A stretch of DNA of 64,000 nucleotides from Parafrankia discariae (GTDB taxonomy: Bacteria > Actinomycetota > Actinomycetes > Frankiales > Frankiaceae). Numbering within the stretch: position 1 is the first letter of the stretch; the number at the start of each line of letters is the position of its first letter. The notes under the pieces were generated by a model, which did no database searches, was not told the origin of the DNA, and saw only the letters and a program-made list of their open reading frames with translations. Of the stretch, positions 40,294 through 48,965 are shown in pieces. Both the position numbers and the translations under genes were made by a program. The stretch is taken from assembly GCF_000373365.1 (NCBI RefSeq), contig NZ_KB891203.1, positions 1 through 64,000 of the forward strand, written 5' to 3'.

Positions 40294-43200
40294 GCTCTCC
40301 AAGGTGCGACTCCATTCGATCGGGCCGCCAGGGGCGCGGTTCGGCGATGTGCTGCTCGACTTCTCCGGGGTGGGGGCGCCCGTCACCGGGCACCGTCAGG
40401 ATGCGCTCTTCAACGCCGGCGTGGCCGCCCCTGAGGCAGACGGGGACAGTGAGAGCACGGAGCGGCGGACCGGCGCCGCGGCGGGCAGCGGTGCCGGCGG
40501 TGGCAGTGGGAGTCCCGGTAGCAGTGCCGGTGGCAGCGGTGCCGGTGACGACGGTGCCGCCCGGCCGGTCCGGCCGTCGCCCGCGTCCGTGCTGTTCCTG
40601 GAGAACGGCGGCGGCAAGAGCGTCCTGATGAAGTTGATCTTCTCGGTGGTACTCCCCGGCCGCCGGCAGGTCGTGGGCACCTCGAACGGCCGCGTGCTGG
40701 ACAACTTCGTCCTCGCCAGGGACTGCGGGCATGTCGTCTGCGAGTGGCAGCACGCCGTCACCGGGGAGCGGGTCGTCACCGGCAAGGTCAGCGAGTGGCG
40801 CGGGCGGGCGACCGGTGACGCGTCCCGGCTCGCCGAGGCCTGGTACTCCTTCCGGCCGAGCGCGGCGCTGGACATCGCCACCCTTCCCCTCGTCCGCGAC
40901 GGACGGCTGGTCACGCTCGCCGGCTTCCGTACCCGGCTCGCCGAGGCCGGCGCGGCGGACCCGAAGCTCACGCTGACCTGGGAGACGCACCAGGGCGCCT
41001 GGAGCGAGAACCTCGACGCCATCGGCCTGGACCCGGAGCTGTTCCGCTACCAGCGGGCGATGAACGCGGGCGAGGGGGAGGCCGCGGAGGCGTTCTCGTT
41101 CAACAGCGACGAGCAGTTCATCGACTTCCTGCTGCGCGCCGTCACCCCGCCGGAGGATCCCGCCGGCGTCGCCGAGGTCGTCGACGGCTACGCGGCGAAG
41201 CTCGCCGAGCGGGCGGCACTCGACGCCGAACGGGAGTTCGTCGCCGGCGCGCTCGAACGGCTCAACCCGCTGGTCGAGGCGGTCGAGGCACGCGCGGAGT
41301 CCGCGGCGGCGCTGCGGGCGCTGCTGGCGACGGTGCGCGGCGCGGCCGGCGCCGTCGAGGCGCGGATCGCGTTCGACCGCGCGGGGGCGACCGAGCTGGA
41401 CGCCCGCGGCCAGTCGGGCCGGGATGCCGCCGAAGAGGCCGAAGGGGCCCGGCGGCGCGCGGTCGACACCGAGCTCGCGGCGCGGCTGCGGGTCGCCGAG
41501 CTGCGGCTGGCCGCGGCCGAGACGACCCGCGACGAGCTCGTCGAGCGTTTCGCGGCGGCCAACGAGGAGCTGGACGCGTGGCGCGCCGCCGAGGACGTCC
41601 TGCGGCATGCCGCCGCCTCGGGCGAGGCCGAACGGCTGACCCGGCTCGTCGAGGAGGCCGAGTCCCGCTCGGCGCCGGCCCTGGCCGACCGGGACGCCGC
41701 CGCCCGCGCCCTGGTCGTCGGGCTGGCCCGGCTCGCGGCGGCCTCGGACGCGGAGGAGAGCCGGGCCCGCGCGGCCGCCGCGGCCCACGACCTGGCCGCC
41801 GAGTCGGCCGCCACGGCGGACCGCGCCGCCGCCGACGCCGCGGCCACAGCACGCGCGGGCGCGGCGGCGCTGCGGGAGCGACGCGCCCGGTCCGCGCAGG
41901 TGCTCGCCGACTCGGTCCGGGACGGCCTGCTCCCCTCCGCCGACGTCGATCCCCGGTCGGCGGCCACCGAGGCCGCGCGGGCGGCGGACGAGGCCCGCGC
42001 CGCCGTCCAGGACGCGCTCGCGGCCGCGACCCGTTCCACGGACCGGGAACGGGCCCAGGACGCCGCCCGCACCGCCGAGCGCGAGCTGGACACCGCGCGC
42101 GCCGAGCTCGCCCGGCTCACCGGTGAACTCGAGCAGGCGCTGGCCGGGGCACGCGCCCTGACCGCCGACGGCCGGATAGCCGCCCTGCTGGGCCTCGGCA
42201 CCGGGCCGGACCGATCCGACGAGCCGGACCGCGCCGATCCACCCGCGGACCGCGCCGATCCGCTCGCGGACGAGACCGGTCCGCCCACGGCCGGGTCGGT
42301 CGCCCCGGGCTCCGCCCACCACCTCGACCCGGTGGATCTGGACACCGACGCGCGCGCCGCGCTGGACGCGCTCGCCGCGGCGGTCCGGGCCGCCGAGGAA
42401 CGCCAGCTGACGCTGTCCGTCGACGCGGAGGCGGATCTGCGGGTGCTCAACGCGCTCGGCGACGGGGACCTGCGGCCGGCGCGGCCGGCGGTCGGCGACG
42501 TCCTGGCGGTGCTGACCCGGGCCGGCATTCCCGCGATCTCCGGCTGGCAGCATCTCTCCCGGTCGGTGGCCGCGGCCGACCGTGAGCGGGTGCTCGCCGC
42601 CCGTCCCGACCTGGTGGACGGCGTCGTCGTGCCGGCCGGCTGGGACGTCGGCGCCGCGCACGCGGCACTGGCCACGGCCCGGCTGTTTCCCGACTGCGCG
42701 ATCGTGGTCGGGGCCACCGAGCTGCTGTCGGCCGCGGCGTCGCCCGACCACCCCCGCCACGCCACCGCCACCGACCCCGCCGACGCTGTCGACGCCGCCG
42801 ACGCCGACCCCGCGGGCAGCGCCGTCAGCGCGGGTACCGGGCAGGCGTTCCTCGTCCCGCCGAACCCGGCGCTGTACGACCGGGCCGCCGCCGCGGCCGA
42901 GCGGGAGTCCGTCCGGCGCCGGCACGAGGAGCGCAGTGCGCGGGCGGCCGAGCTGAGCGCGCGGGCGCGGGCCGACCGCGAGCTCGCCGCGGCGGTCGCC
43001 GGCTGGCGCCGGGCCAACCCGCCGGGACGGGTCGCGGGCCTGCGCGCCGCCGTCCGCGCCGGCCAGGACACTGTCGACGCCGCGCGGCACGCGCTGGCGG
43101 CCGCCCGCGAACTGGTCGGGCAGGCCGTCCGCGCCGCCGAGCTGGCGGTCGCCGAGGTCGAACGCCTGCGCGTGGTGGAGGAGGAGCGGACGGCCCGCGC

Positions 43201-45523
43201 CGCGGCGCTCGACCTGCTCGTCCACGCCGTCGAGGAGTCGGTGGGAGCCGACAGCGAGATCACGCTGCTGGCGGCGGTCGCGGCCCAGCGGGCCACCGAG
43301 GCCGAGGAGCATCGGGCCCGGGCCGCGGCCGCCCGGGCAGCCGCCCAGGACGCGCTGCGGCGGGCCGACGACGCCGCGCGCAACGCCCGGGTGGCGCGGG
43401 CGGAATCAGCCGAGGTGGCCGGCGGCGGCGACCTCGACACCGGCGGCGACACCGACGGCACCGACACCGCCGACACCGGCAGCGGTGCGGACGGCGCCGG
43501 GTCCACGGTGGGCGGGCCGCCACCGCAGGTCCCGCTGCTGCGGGCCGCCCACGAGTCGGCCGAGCGGGCGTACGCGCAGGTCGAGGTCGGCGCGGACCTA
43601 CGCGGCGAGCTCGACCGCGCGCGGCGGGCGCAGGCGGCGGCGCGCGGTGCCGTGGAGGGGCTGCCCGCCGCCGTCCGCACCCGTTCGGCGGCGCTGCTGG
43701 CCGGTCCGAACGGCGGCGACGCGGCCGCGCGGGCGACCGCCCAGGCCGCCTCCCGGCGCGTCGCGGCGGACCTCGGCCGCGAGCTCGACGGGGCGCGGGA
43801 GCGGCTCGGCGGGCTGCGCCAGGAGCTGCGCCACACCGCCGCCGAGGTGGCCGACGCCGGAGCACGGCCGCTGGCACGGGACGAGGGCCCCGCCACGATG
43901 GAGCAGGCCCGCGACGCGCACCGGGCCGCCGTCGAGGCGCTGCGCGAGTCGGAGGCCGCCGTCCGGGCGGCCCGGGCCGCGTTGGACGAGCTGGAACGCC
44001 ACACCGCGGCGCACGAACGCGAGGTGGACGCCTTCGGTCTCGTCACCGAGACGCTGTCCGAGCTGCTCGCGGACGCCGAATCGACGGTGGCCGGCACGAG
44101 CGAGCGCGCCGGTGCCACGGGCTCCGGCACCGGAGCCGGCACCGAAGCCGGAGCCGGCCCGGGAACGGGAGCCGGACCGGGAACGGGAGCCGGACCGGCG
44201 GGCTCCGCCGGCTGGCCGGACGGCGCCGTGGCCGCGTTCGGCGGGGACACCGCCGCGGCCACCGCGATGGCCCGCGAGCTGCGGTCGTCCTGGCGGCAGG
44301 CGGTGGTGGCGCACGGCGAAGCGGCGGGCCGGGTACGGGCCGCCGCGGACGCCGTGGCCGCCTGGGCCGCGACCGACCGCTTCGAGTCAGTCCGTTCCCC
44401 GGCCCGCCGGCAGATGGTGCGGGCCGGCCGGGACGCCGTGGCCGCGAACGCCGGCGACTGGGCCGCGGCGCTCGCGCCCCGCCTGCGCAGCCTCGACGAC
44501 GACCTGGCGCACATCGGCCGCAACCGGGCCGCGATCGTGGCCCGGCTCGAGGGCATGGTGCGGGCCTCGCTGGGCACGCTGCGCTCGGCGCAGCGGCTGT
44601 CCCGGCTGCCCGACCGGCTCGGCGACTGGTCCGGCCAGGAGTTCCTGCGCATCACCTTCACCGAGCCGGACCCGGTGGCGCTCACCGACGCGCTCGGCGA
44701 GGTGGTGGACGCCGCCGCGCGCGGTTCGGTCACCCCGGGGCCGGCGTCCACGGGTGCCACGACGGGCGCCGCCGCGGGCGGACCTGGCGGGCCCGTTCCG
44801 GCCGGGGCCCGCCGGGACGGCATGACGCTGCTGCTGCGCGGCGTGCGCGCCGCGCTCCCCGGCGGGGTGCGGGTCGAGATCCTCAAGCCGGACGCGGTGC
44901 TGCGCACCGAACGCGTACGGGTCTCCCAGCTCGGCGACGTGTTCTCCGGCGGCCAGCAGCTCACCGCGGCGATCATCCTGTACTGCACCATGGCGGCCCT
45001 GCGGGCCAACGACCGTGGACGGCTGCGCGCCCGGCACGCCGGCGTGCTCTTCCTCGACAACCCGATCGGACGGGCCAGCGCCGCCTACCTGCTGGACCTG
45101 CAGCTCGCGGTGGCCGACCGGCTCGGGGTGCAGCTGATCTACACCACCGGCCTGTTCGACACCACCGCACTGAGCGCCTTCACCCTCGTCATCCGGCTGC
45201 GCAACGACGCCGACCTGCGGGCGGGGATGAAGTACCTGCGGGTCCAGGAACGGCTGCGCCCGGGGCTGACCCCGCCGGACGTCGCGGCCGGCGGCGCAGC
45301 CGGAGTGATCACCGCCAGCCGCCTGTTCCGCCGGACGGCACCCGGCGCACCGCCCGGGACACCCACCCCGGCCGCGCCGGCCGCGACACCAGTGCCGGCC
45401 ACGACACCAGTGCCGGCCACGGCATCAGCGCCGACCGCGACGTCTGCGCCAGCCGCACCGTCAGCGCCGACCGGGGCCGGCCGGGAGGCCGCCGTCGGCA
45501 CGAACGCCCATAGGGGACCGTGA
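40286..45523 (+). CDS. MukB/JetC-like SMC ATPase
   Basis: A 1745-residue SMC-type ATPase. The N-terminal head has the P-loop L-E-N-G-G-G-K-S-V-L at about 105-113, preceded by a Gly/Ser-rich insertion (about 55-95). The body is a very long Ala/Glu/Arg coiled coil (about 330-1500) with a central hinge-like region near 700-850. The C-terminal head has signature F-S-G-G-Q-Q-L-T-A-A (about 1553) and Walker B G-V-L-F-L-D-N-P-I-G-R-A-S (about 1587), then Y-T-T-G-L-F-D, as in MukB/JetC. All motifs are intact. The ATG follows GGAGG. Tandem P-G-T-G-A-G repeats lie at 44155-44205. Confidence 0.85.
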   Translation: MFELSKVRLHSIGPPGARFGDVLLDFSGVGAPVTGHRQDALFNAGVAAPEADGDSESTERRTGAAAGSGAGGGSGSPGSSAGGSGAGDDGAARPVRPSPASVLFLENGGGKSVLMKLIFSVVLPGRRQVVGTSNGRVLDNFVLARDCGHVVCEWQHAVTGERVVTGKVSEWRGRATGDASRLAEAWYSFRPSAALDIATLPLVRDGRLVTLAGFRTRLAEAGAADPKLTLTWETHQGAWSENLDAIGLDPELFRYQRAMNAGEGEAAEAFSFNSDEQFIDFLLRAVTPPEDPAGVAEVVDGYAAKLAERAALDAEREFVAGALERLNPLVEAVEARAESAAALRALLATVRGAAGAVEARIAFDRAGATELDARGQSGRDAAEEAEGARRRAVDTELAARLRVAELRLAAAETTRDELVERFAAANEELDAWRAAEDVLRHAAASGEAERLTRLVEEAESRSAPALADRDAAARALVVGLARLAAASDAEESRARAAAAAHDLAAESAATADRAAADAAATARAGAAALRERRARSAQVLADSVRDGLLPSADVDPRSAATEAARAADEARAAVQDALAAATRSTDRERAQDAARTAERELDTARAELARLTGELEQALAGARALTADGRIAALLGLGTGPDRSDEPDRADPPADRADPLADETGPPTAGSVAPGSAHHLDPVDLDTDARAALDALAAAVRAAEERQLTLSVDAEADLRVLNALGDGDLRPARPAVGDVLAVLTRAGIPAISGWQHLSRSVAAADRERVLAARPDLVDGVVVPAGWDVGAAHAALATARLFPDCAIVVGATELLSAAASPDHPRHATATDPADAVDAADADPAGSAVSAGTGQAFLVPPNPALYDRAAAAAERESVRRRHEERSARAAELSARARADRELAAAVAGWRRANPPGRVAGLRAAVRAGQDTVDAARHALAAARELVGQAVRAAELAVAEVERLRVVEEERTARAAALDLLVHAVEESVGADSEITLLAAVAAQRATEAEEHRARAAAARAAAQDALRRADDAARNARVARAESAEVAGGGDLDTGGDTDGTDTADTGSGADGAGSTVGGPPPQVPLLRAAHESAERAYAQVEVGADLRGELDRARRAQAAARGAVEGLPAAVRTRSAALLAGPNGGDAAARATAQAASRRVAADLGRELDGARERLGGLRQELRHTAAEVADAGARPLARDEGPATMEQARDAHRAAVEALRESEAAVRAARAALDELERHTAAHEREVDAFGLVTETLSELLADAESTVAGTSERAGATGSGTGAGTEAGAGPGTGAGPGTGAGPAGSAGWPDGAVAAFGGDTAAATAMARELRSSWRQAVVAHGEAAGRVRAAADAVAAWAATDRFESVRSPARRQMVRAGRDAVAANAGDWAAALAPRLRSLDDDLAHIGRNRAAIVARLEGMVRASLGTLRSAQRLSRLPDRLGDWSGQEFLRITFTEPDPVALTDALGEVVDAAARGSVTPGPASTGATTGAAAGGPGGPVPAGARRDGMTLLLRGVRAALPGGVRVEILKPDAVLRTERVRVSQLGDVFSGGQQLTAAIILYCTMAALRANDRGRLRARHAGVLFLDNPIGRASAAYLLDLQLAVADRLGVQLIYTTGLFDTTALSAFTLVIRLRNDADLRAGMKYLRVQERLRPGLTPPDVAAGGAAGVITASRLFRRTAPGAPPGTPTPAAPAATPVPATTPVPATASAPTATSAPAAPSAPTGAGREAAVGTNAHRGP

Positions 45524-45649
45524 GCATCGGGTCCGCACGAAGCCTTGGTCCCGGGCCCGGCGGGTGAGACCATGAGTCGCGCCGTCCGGCACCCCCCGAG
45601 CCGGGCGGCGCCGTTAAAGCGTCCGCCGGCCGGGCCCGGCCGCCGCCGG

Positions 45650-46708
45650 TCAGCCGGCCGGGCAGGGGCGCACCTCGACGGACCCGTCGGTCGTCGAGCT
45701 CCGGCCGTCGAGGTCGGTCGCCACCACGGTGTAGGTGATCGTTCCCGCCGTCGGCGCCGGCCCGACCGGCCCGGACCAGGTCGACCGGTCGTCCACCGCC
45801 GTGACCAGCTGAAGCGGGGTGGTGGTGGCCTGTCCGTCCGGCGCCCGGGTGCGCACCTCGACGCCGAGGACGCCCGTAGGGTCGACGACCGTGGCGGTCA
45901 CCGTCGCCTGCGTCGCACCCTGATCACCGGCGCAGCCGCTGGTGAGGATGGCGGTCGGCGCGGCCGAGACGCCGCTGAGCCCCGGCGCCCCGGAGACCCG
46001 CGCGGTGATCCGCAGGTCCCCGCCGCCGGAGCCGTCGACGGCCGAGACCGGGACGTCCAGGTCGATCGAGCCCGGCGGGGCCGTCGCCCGGTCCAGGGTC
46101 ACCACCAGCGGTACCTGGGCACCCGGATCGACGACCTCCTGCCCCGGGACGACGCTCACCCACCCGGGCGTGTCACCGACCCGCACCCGCGCCGGTGACG
46201 TCCCGACGCCGAGCAGGTCGACCCTGATCGTCGACTCCACCTCGCCGAAGTCGACGTCGGTGCGGCTCAGCCCGATCGCCGGCCCGGCCGTCGCGGTCCC
46301 GCGCGGACCGTCGGTGCCCGCTCCCGGGCGGGCCGGCGCGGCCGTGCCTGCCACCTGGGACGGCTCCGGGGCCGCCGAGACCCCGGAACCCTCCGCGGAC
46401 CCGGACAGCCCGGGCGCCCCGACCGCCCCGACGGGGACCGGGCCGCTCGCCGACGGCGACGGAGTCGGCGGGGAGGCGACGGAGGTCGACACGACGATGC
46501 TGGTCCGCGCTCCGGCCGGGTCCCGCGTCGCGGACGGCGGCTCCGACCCGCTGTTGTGGACCAGCAGCAGGGTCGTGACCAGGGCCGCCGCGGCCCCCAC
46601 CGCGGCCGCGACCCGCCCCCACCGAATGGGGAGGATCCGTTTGGAGCGCCCCCAGGGAGAACGGTGCCGGCCGGCGGGACCAATCTCGTCCGCCATCCGT
46701 TGTGCCAT
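45650..46708 (-). CDS. membrane-anchored Ig-like/BACON domain protein
   Basis: A 352-residue protein: short cytoplasmic N-terminus, one membrane helix at about 34-54 (V-A-A-A-V-G-A-A-A-A-L-V-T-T-L-L-L), a Ser/Pro/Gly-rich stalk to about 140, then two beta-sandwich domains. The first (T-D-V-D-F-G-E-V ... R-V-R-V-G-D-T-P-G-W-V-S-V) follows the BACON/ASPM-SPD2-like pattern; the second is an Ig-like fold with paired Cys. It is probably displayed outside the membrane to bind ligands or sense a signal. ATG 46708 is used; TTG 46729 is possible. It converges with the SMC operon. Confidence 0.72.
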   Translation of the reverse strand: MAQRMADEIGPAGRHRSPWGRSKRILPIRWGRVAAAVGAAAALVTTLLLVHNSGSEPPSATRDPAGARTSIVVSTSVASPPTPSPSASGPVPVGAVGAPGLSGSAEGSGVSAAPEPSQVAGTAAPARPGAGTDGPRGTATAGPAIGLSRTDVDFGEVESTIRVDLLGVGTSPARVRVGDTPGWVSVVPGQEVVDPGAQVPLVVTLDRATAPPGSIDLDVPVSAVDGSGGGDLRITARVSGAPGLSGVSAAPTAILTSGCAGDQGATQATVTATVVDPTGVLGVEVRTRAPDGQATTTPLQLVTAVDDRSTWSGPVGPAPTAGTITYTVVATDLDGRSSTTDGSVEVRPCPAG

Positions 46709-46750
46709 CGGGTCCGAGCGTAGGCCCAAAAGTGGATGCAGGACCCTTAT

Positions 46751-47053
46751 TCACTCGTTTCCGTGACGAATTCCCCACCACACCCACCACACCAGCGTCT
46801 GGGTGACCAACGCGAACCCGAACAGCAGGTCCTCGACCGGCGCGAACACCAGCCGGGGGCCGGCGATCGCGTCCGGGTCGTACACGACGATGTCGAAGCC
46901 GGTCAGGATGCCGTTCGTGACGAGCTGGAAGAAGACGATGATCGCGTAGGCCGTCCAGAACAGCCGGCGGGTGAGCAGCCGGGTGCGCAGGATCCGCAGA
47001 TCCAGCAGAACGGTCACGGCGACGCCCACGACGGCCAGCGCGGTGTAGCTCAT
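46751..47053 (-). CDS. crtYd: lycopene cyclase subunit CrtYd-like
   Basis: A 100-residue integral membrane protein with three membrane helices, ending W-W-V-W-W-G-I-R-H-G-N-E, and with the subunit's F-Q-L-V-T-N-G-I-L and V-Y-D-P-D-A-I-A-G-P-R-L blocks and a conserved Glu in P-V-E-D-L-L-F-G-F. It is half of the heterodimeric lycopene beta-cyclase of actinobacteria. ATG 47053 overlaps its partner gene's stop as ATGA. No crtE, crtB or crtI is in the window. Confidence 0.85.
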   Translation of the reverse strand: MSYTALAVVGVAVTVLLDLRILRTRLLTRRLFWTAYAIIVFFQLVTNGILTGFDIVVYDPDAIAGPRLVFAPVEDLLFGFALVTQTLVWWVWWGIRHGNE

Positions 47054-47538
47054 CCCGGCCCACGGGCCCCGTCCGCCGGCTCGCCGTCCACCGACGCGTC
47101 GCCTGGACGCCCGCCGTCCGGCCGCCCGTCCTCCGGCCGCCCGTCCTTCGGGCGCCCGTCCTCCGGGCGCTCGTCGCCCGCGTGCCAGCCGGTCACGGCG
47201 CGCACGGCCTCCAGCGCGAGCACGGCGCACACCGGCACCGCGACGAAGAACAGGACCTCGTCGAGCGGGAGGCCGCCGGGCAGCAGCACCCCGGTGGTGC
47301 GCCGCGGGTCGAACGCCCAGTGGCCGCGGGCGATCGCGTACAGGTCCCAGCCGACGAAGACGACCAGCACCGGCGCCACCGACAGCAGCAGCCGGCGGGG
47401 GCGCGCGTACACCCGCGTCCGCAGCAGGATCTCCAGCGGCGCCGTGGCCACCAGGCACCCCAGCAGCACCGCCAGGTAGCTGAAGTGGCCCAGGCCGCCG
47501 AAGTGACCGGGCCCGCCGAAGTGACCGAGGCCGCTCAC
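47050..47538 (-). CDS. crtYc: lycopene cyclase subunit CrtYc-like
   Basis: A 162-residue partner of the CrtYd-like protein. The fold part (Y-L-A-V-L-L-G-C-L-V-A-T-A-P-L-E-I ... P-L-D-E-V-L-F-F-V-A-V-P-V) matches the family, with P-L-E and D-E-V-L-F as catalytic-region signatures. Unusually, the N-terminus carries three G-H-F-G-G-type units and the C-terminus a run of R-P-E-D-G / R-P-K-D-G / R-P-D-G-G units, both from short tandem DNA repeats and outside the cyclase core. GTG 47538 follows GGAGGG. Together the two subunits should cyclise lycopene ends. Confidence 0.83.
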   Translation of the reverse strand: MSGLGHFGGPGHFGGLGHFSYLAVLLGCLVATAPLEILLRTRVYARPRRLLLSVAPVLVVFVGWDLYAIARGHWAFDPRRTTGVLLPGGLPLDEVLFFVAVPVCAVLALEAVRAVTGWHAGDERPEDGRPKDGRPEDGRPDGGRPGDASVDGEPADGARGPG

Positions 47539-47556
47539 CGCGGACGCCCTCCCCGG

Positions 47557-48279
47557 TCAGGCCGAGCGCAGGCGTTCGGCGAGCGCGGTGGCGGCGGTTC
47601 CCGGATCGGCGGCCTCGGTGATGCCCCGCACCACGACGACCCGGCGCGCCCCGGTCTCCAGGACGGCGTCGAGAGTCCGCGCGTCCACGCCGCCGGTGAC
47701 GAACCAGGGCTTGGCCCCCGGCTCGAACGGCGGGGCGTGCCGCGCGGCGAGCCGCGGCAGGCCCATCCCGACCGGCGGGCGGCCCTCCTTGGTCGGCGTG
47801 GCGTGCACCGGGCCGACGCACACGTAGTCGACGTCCGGGTCGGCGAGCGCGACCAGGAACTGCTCGGGGTCGTGCGTGGACAGCCCGATCAGCACGTCCG
47901 GCCCGACGATGGTCCGCGCCAGCCGCGGCGGGATGTCGTCCTGCCCCACGTGCAGGATGTCGACCCCCGCGAAGGCGGCGACGTCGGCCCGGTCGTTGGC
48001 GCTGACCAGAGCGCCGACCCGGGCCGCGGCCTCCCGCATCCGGGCCAGCCCGGCGAGCTCCTCGCGCCACTCCAGCCCCTTCTCCCGAAGCTGGACGAGG
48101 TCGACGGCGGGCACGCCCGGACCACCGAGCACCTCCTCGAGGAAGCTTCCCTCGTCACCACGACGGGCGGTGCACAGGTAGAGGCGGGCGTCGAGGAGAC
48201 GGGCCAGCCGACACGCGCGCAACGACTCGGTCTCCGGGAGCGGCTCGGCCCCCCGTGACGACTCAGCCCCCGGCGACGG
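47557..48279 (-). CDS. thiE: thiamine-phosphate synthase
   Basis: A 240-residue TIM-barrel enzyme that joins HMP-pyrophosphate and thiazole phosphate. Motifs in order: Y-L-C-T, V-Q-L-R-E-K, the catalytic-loop S-A-N-D-R-A-D, H-V-G-Q-D-D, G-L-S-T-H, D-Y-V-C-V-G-P-V-H-A-T-P-T-K and the phosphate-binding V-T-G-G-V. The GTG at 48279 has GGAGATC 5 nt upstream and starts inside the thiS gene, so the two are coupled. The first 15 residues or so are not conserved. Confidence 0.9.
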   Translation of the reverse strand, partial: PSPGAESSRGAEPLPETESLRACRLARLLDARLYLCTARRGDEGSFLEEVLGGPGVPAVDLVQLREKGLEWREELAGLARMREAAARVGALVSANDRADVAAFAGVDILHVGQDDIPPRLARTIVGPDVLIGLSTHDPEQFLVALADPDVDYVCVGPVHATPTKEGRPPVGMGLPRLAARHAPPFEPGAKPWFVTGGVDARTLDAVLETGARRVVVVRGITEAADPGTAATALAERLRSA

Positions 48280-48550
48280 CACGGACGATCTCCAGGGTGT
48301 CGCCGTCGGCCAGCTGGACCGCGGGCATCTCCGAGGGAGTGAGCGCGGTGCCGCGCAGCTCCACGACCACCGAGCCGGGCCGCAGCCCGAGCTGGACGAG
48401 CAGGTCCGGCAGGGCCAGCCCGGCGGGCACCTCCCGCGGCTGCCCGTTGACGACGATGCGCGCACCGCCCGGGCCACCGGCCGGGGCGGTGCTGACGGCT
48501 GCGGGTCCCGGGGACGGATCGAGCTCCGCCCGGTTCGGACGATCGGCCAT
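48263..48550 (-). CDS. thiS: sulfur carrier protein ThiS
   Basis: A 95-residue protein whose last 65 residues are the ubiquitin-like ThiS domain (I-V-V-N-G-Q-P-R-E-V then L-P-D-L-L-V-Q-L-G-L), ending A-V-A-G-G, the Gly-Gly tail that becomes a thiocarboxylate and donates sulfur to thiazole. The N-terminal 30 residues are an extra disordered Pro/Ala stretch. It precedes and overlaps thiE. Confidence 0.88.
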   Translation of the reverse strand: MADRPNRAELDPSPGPAAVSTAPAGGPGGARIVVNGQPREVPAGLALPDLLVQLGLRPGSVVVELRGTALTPSEMPAVQLADGDTLEIVRAVAGG

Positions 48551-48610
48551 GCACCCGACCCTACGGGAGCGGACGCCCCTGGCCGGGCGGGTTCGGCCGG
48601 GCGGCCCGGT

Positions 48611-48934
48611 TCAGAACCCCAGCGCCTGCGCGCGCCGCCTCACTTCTTTGCCGCGGTTCTCGGCCAGCGCCGCGACCGGGGTGCCCGGCAGGCTCGGATC
48701 CTCCCGGAACAGCCAGTCGAGGGCCTCGTCGTCGTCGTAGCCGGCGTCGAAGAGCAGCGTGAGCAGTCCGGGCAGGCCCTTGACCACCGCGCCGTCCTGG
48801 ATGAACGCCGCGGGCACCTTGAGCACGCCGTCCACCCGCCGGGCCAGAAGGGTGCGGTCACGCACCATCTGGCGCACCCGGGTGACGGGCACTCCCAGAC
48901 TCTCGGCCACGTCGGGCACGTTCAGCCAATCCAT
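48611..48934 (-). CDS. Rv2175c-family DNA-binding protein
   Basis: A 107-residue winged-helix protein with W-L-N-V-P-D-V-A-E-S-L-G-V-P-V-T-R-V-R-Q-M at the N-terminus, the HTH of the Rv2175c family, and a helical C-terminus with L-P-G-L-L-T-L-L-F-D-A-G-Y. In M. tuberculosis Rv2175c binds DNA and is phosphorylated by the neighbouring PASTA kinase PknL; here a PASTA kinase lies about 6 kb away, with thiamine and oxidoreductase genes in between. ATG 48934. Confidence 0.85.
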   Translation of the reverse strand: MDWLNVPDVAESLGVPVTRVRQMVRDRTLLARRVDGVLKVPAAFIQDGAVVKGLPGLLTLLFDAGYDDDEALDWLFREDPSLPGTPVAALAENRGKEVRRRAQALGF

Positions 48935-48965
48935 GGTCAAGAGTAAACACCTTGCGGCGGGTTGG

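Noticed and set aside
40013-43312. A 1099-codon minus-strand frame over the SMC operon
   Set aside because: Gly/Arg-rich composition without motif; explained by high G/C in the third positions of the plus-strand genes.
41188-45060. A 1290-codon open frame on the minus strand, antisense to the SMC gene
   Set aside because: It is Ser/Arg/Ala-rich low-complexity with no domain, and mirrors the codon bias of the well-supported SMC ATPase on the other strand.
37760-45523. A complete four-gene Wadjet (JetABCD) system
   Set aside because: No JetD-like gene lies on either side; the next genes are terD and a membrane Ig-like protein, so only a three-gene relative is claimed.
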